Origin: Anisakis pegreffii | Taxonomy: Eukaryota; Nematoda; Chromadorea; Rhabditida; Anisakidae | Length of the DNA: 64,000 bases | NCBI GenBank assembly: GCA_035041965.1 | Contig: JAPYMA010000865.1 | Location: 123,700-187,699, forward strand | Reading direction: 5' to 3' | In this document: piece after piece, positions 38,854 to 51,400 of the stretch | Position numbering within the stretch: the first letter of the stretch is position 1 | Layout: each line of letters opens with the position of its first letter | Position numbers and translations under genes: made by a program | Notes under the pieces: model-generated | The model's input: the letters and a program-made list of their open reading frames with translations, nothing else | Told to the model about the DNA's origin: nothing | The model's database searches: none

Positions 38854-41800
38854 ATGGCTATGGCGCCCACTTTTCACGACGACTGGCCTACCACAAGTGT
38901 TATCCCCCATCAATCTCCACAACTTAATTCTTCCGGTAATTTCATTCGTTTTTCTTTTTTTTGAATTGTTACCATACAATTGTATTGCTCAGCACTCTGT
39001 TAGGTTATAATAGAAGTTGTAACATTTTTTATACAGTTTGAGATGAAGAATTATTTAGTCAATTTTTTGGATGCACTTCGACCTGCATTGCGCTTTTTGA
39101 GTCATTAAAGTTGACGATTCGTTCCAGTGATCACGTCAAATCAGTCACGAGTTACTAAATTATCCTATGCTGAAATAGCGAATGGTAAGCGTGCAACGTC
39201 TGAAACGTCACCTTTGAAGCATGTTTCGTGCAATTTTATTTCTGCCGATCAAAAGACCGATGCAAAAGATGGGGTTAGTTTAATGGTATGGTTTTTTTTC
39301 GATTACAGATATGATGTCCACCATTGGTTTTGTATATGTGGAGTACGGAATTTTTGAATTTCATCATTGCGTTGGTATTGACTCTTTGGAGTATATAATA
39401 TTACATTCACTTTATCACTCAGGTTTCGTTAGTTATATTTCATTTTGTGATTCTAAAGTTGGAATTGTTGCCCTTTCATGGTGGTCAGTTCCGCTGACCA
39501 GTAGTCATTAAGAGGACCACCACCAAAATGCATCTACTCGTAGTATCAAGTAATGATTTTCCGTGAGGCGCTTAATTCAGCTCTCTGTGAACATCTATGG
39601 TTAACGTTATAAGCAGTGGGCATTCGAAAGCGATTAATTTCATTGTTACCGCGAAAACTGTTATGATGATGTAGTATTCTTCAGACACATCCAAATTCAC
39701 CACAACATAAACCTGCATTCATTGAACCACCTCCACTTTTGAATTGTTGTATCGTCGATGCAGTCAGCCGTCCACCATGTCGTTTTCCTCCCCATCACGT
39801 TATTCCATCTGCTCCTAACCCAAGCAACGAAATTTCACAGGTTCTCTCTACCTCCAGCTCTCTCCATTATGTGGTAGTTTGTTTGTGGTTTCAGTTTTGA
39901 CTTTACTTTCCATTGTTTATTGTAGATTGGAGAGGGAAGAAACATTAGTATCAACTTGAAAGCATTTTACTTGATCACCATTAGCGAGTTTCATCCTTCT
40001 CTTATTCATTTGAAGAATGCAAGTAAAATCGTAGGTTTCATCACCTCATAAGGAGTGCAAAGGACGTGTAGCTGATGTGACTGACTCTTGGCAGTCTGCT
40101 GTTGAAGACTTTGAGAGGGATAATGTCATTCGTGAGAAAATCGGTCTTATTGTAAATAAAAGGTGAGTGTTATGTTCTGTAACGTTTTCAGTTTCTATAT
40201 ATATCAGATGCTTTCAATCTTCGAAGCAGTTCACTGGAGGTTAGTGTGCTGTGCTGTTGTTCCAGGTACCAAATTTCACAAAAAATCAGCTTTGGTTCGT
40301 ATGGCTCGATATACAGCGCAGTCGATTTGCATACGAATCTGAGTGTGGCTGTCAAATTCGAAATCGGTTAGTCGTTCGCTTGTTATCTTTAATTGTCATT
40401 CGTGAGAAACCTCAACACTTCATTCCGAGTTGTAATGTAGTTGTTTCTGTGCGTTCGGGAACGCGCATTCCTTCAAGATTAACCACTCTCTGGGCTGGCT
40501 CATGAGATGAATAATAGCTTAATGAGTTATTGAACAACTATGAGTGGTAATTATTGTGACGTGAAAAAATTCAGACAGCAATCAACAATATTTCGTCTCG
40601 TTTCAGGAGCTAAGCAAAATACAGATTTGCATTTGAAATATGAGAATGATGTCTACCATGACATAAAGGTTTGTCCTTTTGGATGTCGAAGTGGATCGTT
40701 TAATAATGTAGAGTTTTATCTTATCCGATCATCTCAGAACGATTGGCTCATTTCCTATCTTGTTTCAGTTATGTTATTCGTCGTAGGAATTGTATGTTGG
40801 GGTAAAGTTGAGTCCAAGCAACACATGGCATTTATTTCGAATGGGTTTGGTCATCTTCATATAAGAGTGATAATGTAACATTGGCAGATTAGATCTAATC
40901 GAACTGATTAAGGGAGCACCTGGTGTACCGTTGATATACTGGTTTGGCACCGAGTACGAACATCAAATTCTTGTGATGCAGCTCCTTGGTCCTTCACTCG
41001 AGCAGTTGTTCAATTTTTGTGATCGAACATTTTCTTGTGAAACAATCGTGTCGCTCGGTCAACAGATGATCCAACGAATACATAATTTGCATTCAAGAGG
41101 GTTCCTTCATCGGGATATAAAACCAGAGAATTTTTTGATGGGTCTTGGTGATAAGGAGAATATTTGTTTTTTGGTGGATTTCGGTTTGGCGCGACGATAT
41201 CGTTTTCGTGATGGCGATGGTACACTGAAACATATTCCTTTTCGTAAGGGTAAAAATTTAGTGGGTACAGCCAAGTATGCCAGTTTGAATAGTCATAATG
41301 GTTTGGAGTTGTGTAGACGAGACGATCTGGAAAGTCTTGGCTATATTCTTATCGAATTCATCAATCGCGAACTTCCATGGAAGGAACAACGAAGCAAGGC
41401 CAGATTTCGTTCCAAACAACAGTCTTATAATCGTATTCGAAATATTAAAGAACAAACCGACTGGTCGACAGTGTGTCCAAAAATGGCCGAATGGATTCGA
41501 TATTGCAGAAAATTGGAATTCTCTGAAGAACCAGATTATGACTTTTTGATGAATTTGTTGCAGTCGCTGAGGCATTCTGTAGGTCAAGCGAACAACCCCG
41601 TAAATGATGCAACAACTACTCGAAATCAGCCATTGAACGACGCTTGTTTACCAACATCCCCGGCGAGCAATACTACCTTATCAGCATCATACGGTCCAAC
41701 CACATCACAATCATATGAATGTAACCGACCAAATACGAGTTATACAGCGGTGAACGGTTGTTACAATAATGTCAGTAGCAATAGCCCACCAAAACTGAAT

Positions 41801-43266
41801 AATCATCAGTGGATATCATCGCCTCAAAATGGATCAGTTCCGTTCGCATCTCCACCCAATTCTATTAGTAATTATCATTCGACAACACGACCGCTTCTTA
41901 ATGCCTATATGTCCCATCCAGGATTGATTCAGTGGCCACCGTCAACCACTAATCCACCACCACCTCGATTCATACGTCCCATTCCACATTATCGTCCGGT
42001 AATTGTTTTGTGGAATTCAGTCTTTCTTTGTGCTCTGCACGTTTTTCCTTAAAAGGAAACTTACGATTGGTGCTAAGCGTATATTAGTGGTGACAAAATT
42101 TGATTTGCAGTTCAATCCTGGAGGTGATTTCGCTTTCGTGCAACAAACGACCTTTCATCGTTTCCCATCTGATACGCAACAAATGCAATACCCGTCTCAG
42201 GTACTCAACATTCGACTTCTGTCTGTTTTCGTTTTCAACTGTTGGATATCAGTCGCTGCAGAGCGTTTGATGATGTGATATTGTGATGATGTGCTGACAA
42301 TTTACATATGTCATTAGCCAAAAAGAACTCATTTATGATAGCCATATACAGTGGTACCGAAGAGGGGGGATGGTGCGCTTAAAAACAAATAATTTTTTTT
42401 GATATAGTACACCAAAAAATGTAGCAAAGTATAATGTAGTGTAAAATGACGTGTAATCGCGAACGGCTTAACTCGAAACGACGTAACTCCAGGTATATCT
42501 GTAGGTTCTTGAGAACTATCTAATACATTCGTATCAGCAACGAATTTCAGTCCGCTGGAGGCAGTGATTCCGAAAAACCACAGTTAGCAGCTCCTCTTCA
42601 GCAACGACTGCAAAACAACATTGGCTCATTTCGTCATCCATTTACTGATAATAGTGATGCTGATGCATCATCATTTAAGGAGTTATCGAGTATATTTTCC
42701 GATGTTAATATCATTTCTGAATTTTCTTGTCTCTATTGGTTGCCTTGATTATTGCCTTATTTTGAAAATAATTCGGATTTTTGCAAAGAAAAATTTGAGT
42801 CGACCTTTGAACCTCGATTTACTTCAAATTGAATCTCCAGGAGAACCTTTTGATGATGGTACAAATCGATACAGTTGGTTGATGCGACGTGATAGCAGTG
42901 CAGATCAACGATACGCATTCGATTGTCTTTTTCGGTTCGTTTAATGCAGCCGCTTTCTGGAGGGATCGTTCAATGCAGACTACATCTTAACGGATTTATT
43001 CACTCACTGAATTATGTTTTTGATACTGTTCAGGCTTTCTAAGAGAACATGTTTGATTGATGGTGATGGAGAACGATTGTTTTAGATGGACGTTGCCCCC
43101 GGGTTGTGAACCGATTCTTCCTCCGATGAAATCAAATGTCAATTCTTTCGGATTTGTTACCGTTCGTAACCCATTCCGACAGTCGTCGCATCAGCAGTAT
43201 TCATCACAGCAGAAATCGTTCAATAACCAAAACAGTAGCAATTATACAAGATCTCGACTGAAGTAG
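38854..43266 (+). CDS. Divergent casein kinase 1 family protein kinase with long low-complexity flanks
   Basis: Eleven exons: 38854-38935, 39128-39273, 39685-39840, 40035-40162, 40266-40366, 40607-40668, 40913-41998, 42111-42200, 42551-42703, 42789-42934, 43086-43266; phases agree, 776 residues. The kinase domain is about 172-444. It has the glycine loop ISFGSYGSIY (178-187), lysine VAVK (K201), the CK1-typical LLGPSLEQL, HRDIKPEN (catalytic D293), DFG at 314-316, and GTAKYASLNSH replacing the APE motif as in CK1. It is a predicted active Ser/Thr kinase. The flanks (1-160; 445-776) are P/S/N/Q-rich. Differences from CK1-alpha/delta include an RFRDGDG stretch after DFG and a basic insert near PWKEQRSKARF. 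The acceptor before the large exon (GATTAAG) is weak but is the only one that keeps both frame and an ungapped CK1 alignment. First and last exons and the end of exon 3 are less certain. I cannot name an orthologue. Confidence 0.85.
42347..42503. mobile_element. Possible pogo/Tc1-type MITE in a kinase intron
   Basis: About 153 bp between two TA dinucleotides. The left end is CAGTGGTACC and the right end in reverse complement CAGATATACC. Just inside the right end is a GAGTTACGTCGTTTCGAGTT stretch of the type seen in pogo-like inverted repeats. The ends match at only 7 of 10 bases, so this is tentative. Confidence 0.3.
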
Positions 43267-45378
43267 TTGCAGTTCATCAGTATATCGAGTAAGTTCATGG
43301 CTGACAATGTAAGTAGGGGAACAACTCTAAGCCTTTCACGAACTGCTATTCGAAATGCTATATTTCCGGTTTCATTTTTTCTTAAGTTCCTGGTCAGCTG
43401 TACTATATGGGATTTTTTACTGTTCTCAAGGTTGGTAACTGCAGTATCATGATTTCAGACAATGTTTCACAAGAACAGTAATATATTTTTCAAACGGAAT
43501 TCGATTACAAGCTGATGAATACCTTCTCAAAGTAATTAGTAGCTACTAATAAGTATATCTGAAATGGATAATTGGAATCATCGGTTGATTTTGTGGCCGG
43601 AGTTGAAATCATTGATCGATTTATCATGTCTCGATAAATTTCTCTCGTGAATCCTTGAATGGTTTTATGTTTGTTCTGTCGATTTTTCGTTGATGTTAGT
43701 TAACAAAACCATTGTAAGCGTATCGAGTCCGCCGGTCGGATTAAGTGACGCGCTGATCACCGCTAAATGACGGTTTCTTTGGATAATGAGTTGATAATGT
43801 TTCGCTCATTTTCGTTTTCTTCTGTAAGGCTTTTTCATCGCTGAGAATTGGATATGTTTCTGTATGATTGTAATGATCTATTTTATTTTCTATTTTGTAA
43901 TGTGTTGATTTTTCGTAGAAGTTTGTAAATATCAACAGTTGTGTTCGATTGAGTATGTACTCACAAACGCACCGTTTCGATATTCATTTGAAGAGGAATG
44001 TTAAAATAATTTTTTTGTCGAATTTGATACTCAAAAAGTTTTTGGCCGAATGCTTGAGCCAAATGCCCTTCCGTGGAATTTATGAGGTTAATATGGTGTG
44101 TGAGTGAAGTTTTTCCTTTCATATTCAATAGTTCGGTATCCTCTCGCTGTATCTTTACAATAGAAAGCCTACAGAATTTTAGCGCCTCTTTTAGTTTGCT
44201 TGTCTCACTTTTGTAGTTGTAGTAATATTGTCGATCTTCACAAAGTTTGTAAGATTATTCGTTGACTTTATCTTGTCGTCATTCTTGAATATTTTCATAT
44301 GACAAGTTCAGTATTAAAACAATGTGAACTGTTGATGTGTGCAAATAAATTTCATGTGAATACGAATAAGTCGTTCGATAAAAGTGTAGTTTTACGGTGG
44401 TGACAACTACGTAAATATGTTTATAACCACTCTAGATTGTCAGTAGCAAAATTTTTTGTTGAATTCTTATTGCCAGTACAGTAATGACGTTCTTTTGTTT
44501 TTGTATTGACACCGAAGTTTTGGTCAATTAATTCTGTGTTTTGTTCGTTGATTTGTTCGTATCTTGTTTATGTTCTAATCTGTAATGTTGTTAATGTAAC
44601 AAGATGTTTGGCGCGTTTTGAGAGTCAGTGTAAACAAATTCGCGAACGTGGCTGATTACGCAACTGACAGTGAGGCAATTTTAGTGATAAACCATTCAGT
44701 TCCTATGGTATTGTTATGCTGCACTCGTCAACATTTACTCGTTCATTAAGAAGTGAAGCTTTTGCTTGTGAATATTGAATTGATTCTTCAAGGTATCCTA
44801 CACTTGTAAATTCAAGGTAACTGAGCATGGTTTGAATGGCTTAGCTAACAGGCCTGTGACTAACCTTCATATTTCAAAGTTCAAGAACAGTCTTGATGGG
44901 TAAGATGCTAGATACAGATAAGTGCGCCGCCACAGACTGATGCTGTTTCTATCGGAGTCGTTTATTTTTATTTTGTTGTTGATCGGTCAAGTTCACTCAC
45001 ATCTTCTGCAATACATGTAAAGATTGTTATACACTGCACAAAAGTACACCTACATCAAAGTATTGAAAGCCTATCGATCTCACTGCTCAGAGCGATCATC
45101 TCAGTTACCGTTCATCGTAAAATAATTTCTTTTGTTTAGCACGCGAGTTCCTTTTTGCTAGTCAAAACAATCAATGCTTTTGTTGTTAAGATATATATGT
45201 GCGTTCGTTGTTCGCAAATAGGAAAGCACGTCTGTTTAGTCGTTGAATAGCGATAATGTATCGAGCAGTTTCGCTGGCTATTAATCGAAAATTACTCCTC
45301 AGCGAAACAGTTGAAATTCTCGTTGATCATGCTTTTACCTTTCTGTTAGTTTAAAACAGTAGTTTTTTTTGTCTTTCA
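43267..45378. other. Intergenic region between kinase and BtpA-family genes
   Basis: No gene or repeat recognised. A possible polyadenylation signal for the kinase (AATAAA, around 44345) is far away, and I cannot place the 3' end. At 2.2 kb the gap is too long for a typical nematode operon spacing. Confidence 0.4.
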
Positions 45379-45379
45379 G
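45366..45379 (+). promoter_or_regulatory. Candidate trans-splice acceptor of the BtpA-family gene
   Basis: A T-rich run followed by TGTCTTTCAG is a strong nematode 3' splice site 62 nt before the ATG at 45442. No matching upstream exon was found, which is compatible with spliced-leader addition. Confidence 0.5.
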
Positions 45380-45441
45380 TCGGTTGAATAGTGAATATTT
45401 GATATAAGTGACTATCGTTTAAAATATTATCATAAGTGGAA

Positions 45442-48400
45442 ATGGCAAGTGTGAGCCTCAGGTCATTGCTTCATCGTGCGACAAGTTCAACGAGGCCATT
45501 TGTTTTTGGCATGATTCATGTGCCGGCACTTCCAGGGTTAGTTATTAATTAGTTTATAATATGCGAACATTCAGCTTGTCTCCTACTCCATTCTTCATTT
45601 GCTAACGTTTTTGTTGCCTCTTCATCTCACGCGCTATCGTCTTGCGTGGAATCCCGATAATTGAGATTTTTCTCATTTACAATTAAATACAACAACATTG
45701 TTACCGAAAAGCGGCAGCCAAGGTAATCACAGTAAAATTGTTATCTGAAAATCCAAATAAACGGAAAAACAATAGGTGCTGTATCAGTCCATCAATGGCT
45801 TTGGTGTATTGTTTAATCTTTAGTTGATACTTGCATTTTTATTTCGCGGAAAATACATTCCTCACACTTCGTTCTCTATTGAATTTTAATTTTCATTCCG
45901 TTTTGAGGACTCCTAAATCGCAGTTGTCAATATCAGATATAGTTAAGAAAGTCAAGGAAGAAGCTTCAATTTATGCATCAGCCGAAGTGGTAAGAGATTC
46001 TTCGCTTTCGTTTCATTGTCTGTGTTGAGCTGCTGTCCGAACATTCCATTGAACTTTCATTGCATTTTTCATCAGTATTTTAAACGTTCACATTCCCACT
46101 CAATAAACTACTTGAAGGACGGTATCATAGTGGAGAATATGCACGATGTACCATATATCCAAGAGCCATCGACTGGTCCGGAAGTAGTAGCAACAATGAC
46201 ACGCGTGTGTATAGCCGTGAACGAGGTATTGGATCAGTACAAAAGTCAGCACTTCGTTAAAGGCATTCAAATTCTTGCTGCTGCTAACAAACAAGCCATT
46301 GCTGTTGCACATGCTTGTGGTTGGTTCTTCATATTTGATCGTAATGAATTGATCGCTCGATGAACAACTCTCGAGATCCATCATGAATTGTTCTCGACAT
46401 CTGATTTTATCCACTCCTGAACACAACTGTTTTGAAGAAAAAGCAACGTCTAAACGATCTCGTTTTAGCGAGGTGAATTAAGGGTAAAAGTATTGAGTTT
46501 CGTTTGCAACTAAGAGATTTCAGGATTTGATTTCATTCGTGCGGAATGTTTCACATTCGGTCATGTTGCTGATGAAGGACCTATGTCAGCATGCGCTGGA
46601 CCGTTGCTTAGGTATCGTAAACAAATTGGAGCCGATCAAGTCGCTATTGTCACCGATATTAAGAAGAAACACTCGTTGGTGTACTTTCATATTACGGAAC
46701 ATTATATTTTCAAACCGAATCTTATGTGTTTATCAGATTTATGTAAGATAAAGTGCCGGTTTTAGGTCACATGCAATAACCTCAGATTTATCGATTGGTG
46801 ATATCGCTGAAGCATCAGAATTCTTCCTCGCTGATGGATTAATTGTGACTGGATCTTCGACTGGGTGTGCTGCTAGTGTTGATGATCTTAAAGGTATCGT
46901 GCAATCACATCATTCACCTCATTTGATTCAGTTTTTTTTTTCAAATGAGTAACTATTTTTCAGTCATAATCTGCATTATTCCCTTTGGAAAGCTTACAGT
47001 TTAATGCTGAGAACGGGTGCATTCTCAGTTCGTCGTTTTGATCAGTTCAGATATCGGCTAATATTTAATTATTGCATTCTTATTTTAAAATCAAACTGTC
47101 ACACAATATGTGATTGATGTAGATAGGAAGCTGATGTGCTTGTCAGTTTGAAGAAGCAAATGAAGAACTGTATGTGAACATGTAACAGCGAAGAGTGATG
47201 AAGGATTGTAAGAAAAATTTTATTGCTAACATTTGTCGTTCGAATGAATGTGTGATGAATATGGCTCCAAAACAGTGTCAGAAATTGGAAGTGAGAAAGC
47301 AATTGTTCGGCGATTAAAAAACTATCTTTCATTGCCAAAACTTGTGGAATCATTTTCTGTCGTTTAGTTCATAAGCGCCAATTGTTGGAAGCAGTTCGGA
47401 TGTTCGTCAAAAATGTCTCGTTTGCTGATTCATTGTTTGCTTACAGTTTCAGTATTTCTCTCATAGTCAGTCAGTAATTCACTCCGCACTATCCACACAT
47501 TAATTCATTAGTGTTCACTGAGCAAACTGGTTCCCGATAAGAAAAGACGACGTTTTTTTTTTTTAACTTGTGTCGTAAAGACTTCTGTTCCGCATCAGAG
47601 CCATGCTTGACAGACATTGCGTGTCTGTATTGCTATCATTCATTAGCAAAAGCGTGTCTGCCTTGAAATTCAAAATCAATCCGAAGAGAGAGAACTGAGT
47701 CGTTGTTTTGTCACGGCACAATTGAGTATGGGCACAAATATGAGTTTTATAACAGCGCGGTTTTTTTAAATAACATGGCACAAATAATATGAGTTTTCAT
47801 AACAGCGCGGTTATCATATAACGATGATGACACTGACTAAATATCATCATTTTTGCGATCTTGTGATCACCTGATACAAAACTTTATTCCTGATCTCAAA
47901 TGAACCAAGTAGTTGCTTGCAATAAGCGGTTGTATAGAGAATTGGAATGGATGGGATTTCGCCGATGAAGCAACAAAGACTTCTTCGCTTGGGAAACGTA
48001 AGATGATGGACTTTTTTCAAAGGAGAACACGATGTAGTGGGTTCTACCGGAATTTTCACGGGGACCACTGGGAAAACGCCCACTGTAGTCAACCGTAGTT
48101 ATTCGCAAAAGCGTGATTGCTTGATTTAGAGTCGTTAAACTGAATCAATTGGTGAACGAATTTCGTTCAGTACTAAATGATACTCTCATTGTCAATACAA
48201 GCAGCTTTGTTTTGCCGTTGTGATCAAATGGTAATCGTTTTGCAGCTGTACTTCATCGCACTCTTTTACCAGTGTTTATCGGATCGGGTGTGACCTCAGA
48301 AAACATGGATGCTTTCATTGATGCGGATGCATTCATTGTCGGTTCCTTCTTCAAGAAGGGTGGTCATTGGGAGAATGATTTGGATGAATCGACCATATGT

Positions 48401-48466
48401 TCATTCATGGAAAAAGTTCGTCAAATTAAAAGAGTTAAAATTTTTAGTTCAATTAATGTTTCCTAA
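45442..48466 (+). CDS. BtpA-family TIM-barrel protein, probably mitochondrial
   Basis: Six exons: 45442-45536, 45908-45989, 46118-46319, 46524-46674, 46766-46893, 48246-48466. Phases agree, encoding 292 residues. Family hallmarks run in order: FGMIHVPALPGTP (22-34), VENMHDVPY (64-72), GFDFIRAE and HVADEG (127-145), DIKKKHSSHAIT (171-182), LADGLIVTGSSTG, FIGSGVTSEN (230-239) and IVGSFFKKGGHW (250-261). This is the BtpA/SgcQ family, named for a cyanobacterial photosystem I biogenesis factor. The animal members have no established reaction; C. elegans F13E9.13 is, from memory, the counterpart. The first ~20 residues are rich in S, R and T with almost no acid, as in a mitochondrial presequence. 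The donor of exon 4 (TC|GTTGGT) was chosen because it restores the family's HSSHAIT. The 1.35-kb last intron holds small tandem repeats. Confidence 0.92.
46894..48245 (+). other. Large last intron of the BtpA-family gene
   Basis: 1,352 bp with no nested gene recognised. It contains a two-copy tandem repeat at 47728-47812 with unit GGCACAAATAATATGAGTTT... ending AACAGCGCGGTT; the copies differ by small indels. Confidence 0.6.
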
Positions 48467-48470
48467 TAAA
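48465..48470 (+). terminator. Polyadenylation signal overlapping the BtpA-family stop codon
   Basis: AATAAA begins inside the TAA stop codon (48464-48466). Use of this signal would give a 3' UTR of only about 15-20 nt. A second AATAAA lies at 48652-48657. Confidence 0.45.
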
Positions 48471-51400
48471 TTCATAGAACATTCATGAGTTGTCAACAAT
48501 TTAATGATATTTTCAAAAATCAATTGGCTTTTCGTTTTATCACTGTGTTCATCAATTATGTAGAATAGGCAGTTATCTGATTATTTAAACTTCGATAAAG
48601 TTATTCGATGATTGATAATATTTAATTCTGAAGTTAATTTACAATGATAAAAATAAAACATGCAAAATGATTAAAGACTTCATCAACGTTGCGAAACAAA
48701 CTGTTCCAAATATAAAAGGCACAACTGAAAAAAATTACATTTTGGAAGCTAATTATGAACGATACTTGTTCGTTGTTTAGTTCATCATATCCATAAAATT
48801 TTCTGAGCTGAAAACTGCTGTGGAACAGGCGAGAAGGGAACGGTTAACTGAAGTTTGAAACGAAATTACCTACTAACTATAAGCCTTTCTCAATGTCAAA
48901 ATTTTATAATGGTTTGTTGAAGTAATTCGCGAAATTCTAAAGTCATTGATACATTGCTGACGAATTCAGCTCTGATTCAATTTTTTAAAGTTTTGATTCA
49001 GTATAATCGTGCAATTCTGATGGACAACATTCTTTCTAAAGATTTCCCAGCTTTTAGGTGCAATATGAAAGTCGCTCATTGAGAACTGTTTCAATTATAT
49101 ATAATTGGTATTACCTGAATCTGAGATGGTCCTAATTGTAATCCCAGTAAACAGCTCGTAGAATATATTCTCAACGTGCTCTCTTGCACTATCATATTGC
49201 AACGTTAGTATGGTGCACAAGGTATGAGTTGAATGATTTACATATATACAACGAACTTATCAGTTCGATGAAGATTCGGTAATGAACACAATATCGTTCG
49301 GGTAGTGAACTCATTATATCAAAATATCCGACAAAAATAAAGACTAATTTAATTCGTTAATTGTTCATGAATGGTATCATATAGCAACCTGGAAAGTCGA
49401 AAAGATGTCGAATTATGAGAACGAGAAAATGATTAACGACTATATATATAGAGTTGCTGCTGTTGTTGTTGTTGCTTTTGCTGCATGCTACAGTACGACA
49501 TTAAGGTGGATGTGCATCCGTTCAGTATCGTCGATTATCACAGCAACCACAAAAAATACACCGAAGCAGTGAACACACCAAACTGCACAGAAGTGACATA
49601 ACTACGAACGAGACCAGCATGAATAACCACGGCTACAATTGGTATCATTTCATTAGATGACAATCTATATCTTAAATGACCATCACTCTTTCCAACGGTC
49701 CCTTCCAACAGCTCCTTCAGCTAACAATAAGTTTTTAAAAATTGTTCTCGGGAAGTTTATTTGCAAAGCTTTCCTGCATTTTTATTTGCCATTCTCTTAA
49801 CAATAAAATGATTTGTTTTTCATAATTTATACGCATGTTCTCCGGTTTCAGCTGATAGCCGTTCTGTTATGTTGGTGAAAACGTTTACATTTAACGACCA
49901 CTAAAACCTTAGTGAAGCAATAAGCAATAAACATTAGAATCTGAACTCTAGTGTACTAAAGCACTAAACTTACCGAGTGATTCCAGTGGCAAAGGCCAGT
50001 TTTTTATTCATCATAAAGACAGTACATTATTATTCCAGTGCAGTTTGGAACATGAGTCATCCTTTAGCAATAAATAACAGAATCACTTTTCAAATCACTG
50101 CGCCGAAAATATCTTTTGCAAAGGTTAGGAATAATTTTTTTCGTTCGATTTCGATTCATTTGCCTCGATGTTTGGCAAAAAAAGAGTCTCTCTCTCTTAG
50201 CCCTCCTCAGTTTATCGAATGTTGTTGTCATGATAACTGGAAATCCTGAACAACTTTCATACGTCTTATCAGGATTCCATTTGCCGATGGATTTTCAAAA
50301 AATCAATTCAATTGTTCGTTGTTTACCTGCAGCAGAAAATCGCATTCACCGTGATCGCTGCATCCATAGAATCGTGCTAAATTCGCTCGCGGACAACTGA
50401 AAATCAAATGGAAAACAGGATGCGAAAACCGAGTGATTTCTCTGAAAATAATCGTCTAACAGAACATTTTCGTTGACTAATCAATTTCAACTCAAATTCA
50501 TCCTAAAATAGCATTTAATCTCTGCACTTACTGGATCGTTCCGCATGTCGCACTTTCTGAATAGAAAAATCCAGCCGAAACTGTCTGCATGGTCATTGCA
50601 GTGACTAATAATATTGCGAAAACCATTGTCTGAAATAACTTTTCATTCAGTTTATTCCTCTTCTTCTCCTTTACAATTTACAAACAACGATGCGATGTTT
50701 GAGAGTAGATAAACTAAAATTTTGACTGAAATCGACAACAACACTGCACTAGTTGAATGATAATCAATTCTGAAAACATAATCATTGTGTATGTTTTAAT
50801 CATCCGGAGCAGATGGAAAGTAAAATTTTATTGATTGATGAGAAAAACAGAAGCAATCGAATAAAGGTGAATGAATAATGTTATACTTAAATATGAGCGC
50901 GACATTGATAAGAGCATGTCAGAGGAAACAATCGAGCGATTCAAGCACGGGCAACATCATCAAAATGTATTCTAATTAAGTGATGAAAATGATGACAAAC
51001 GACGACAGCACTACATCATTTTCTAAACGTATCGAAAACAAGACAAAATCGTTGAGCAAGCAAAACAACGCGAAGTAATCGTTTCAATAAACTATCAAAA
51101 AACAAAAAACTCGTTTTCGACGTTGTTTCGACTGAAAATGCCTTTGAAGTTATTTATTCGAACTGGGGGATGGCTCATTGCATTAGAATTACACAAATGC
51201 ACTCGACAGCATTATATGATGAATTTTGCGTTGGCTTTGGGCAAATTGACGTCTATATGATCAGAAACTGTGCTTTTCGGAACTTGTAATGTGAACACCA
51301 CAGAGAAACAAACTAACTATAAGTCCTAGTTGGAATAATGAATAATGCAATGAATGCTCAATGAACAAAGCAATTCCGAATTGATTAGAAAGTAAATATC

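Noticed and set aside
38854..48466. Kinase and BtpA-family genes as one operon
   Set aside because: The intergenic gap is about 2.2 kb, far longer than the usual ~100-bp nematode operon spacing, and the functions are unrelated.
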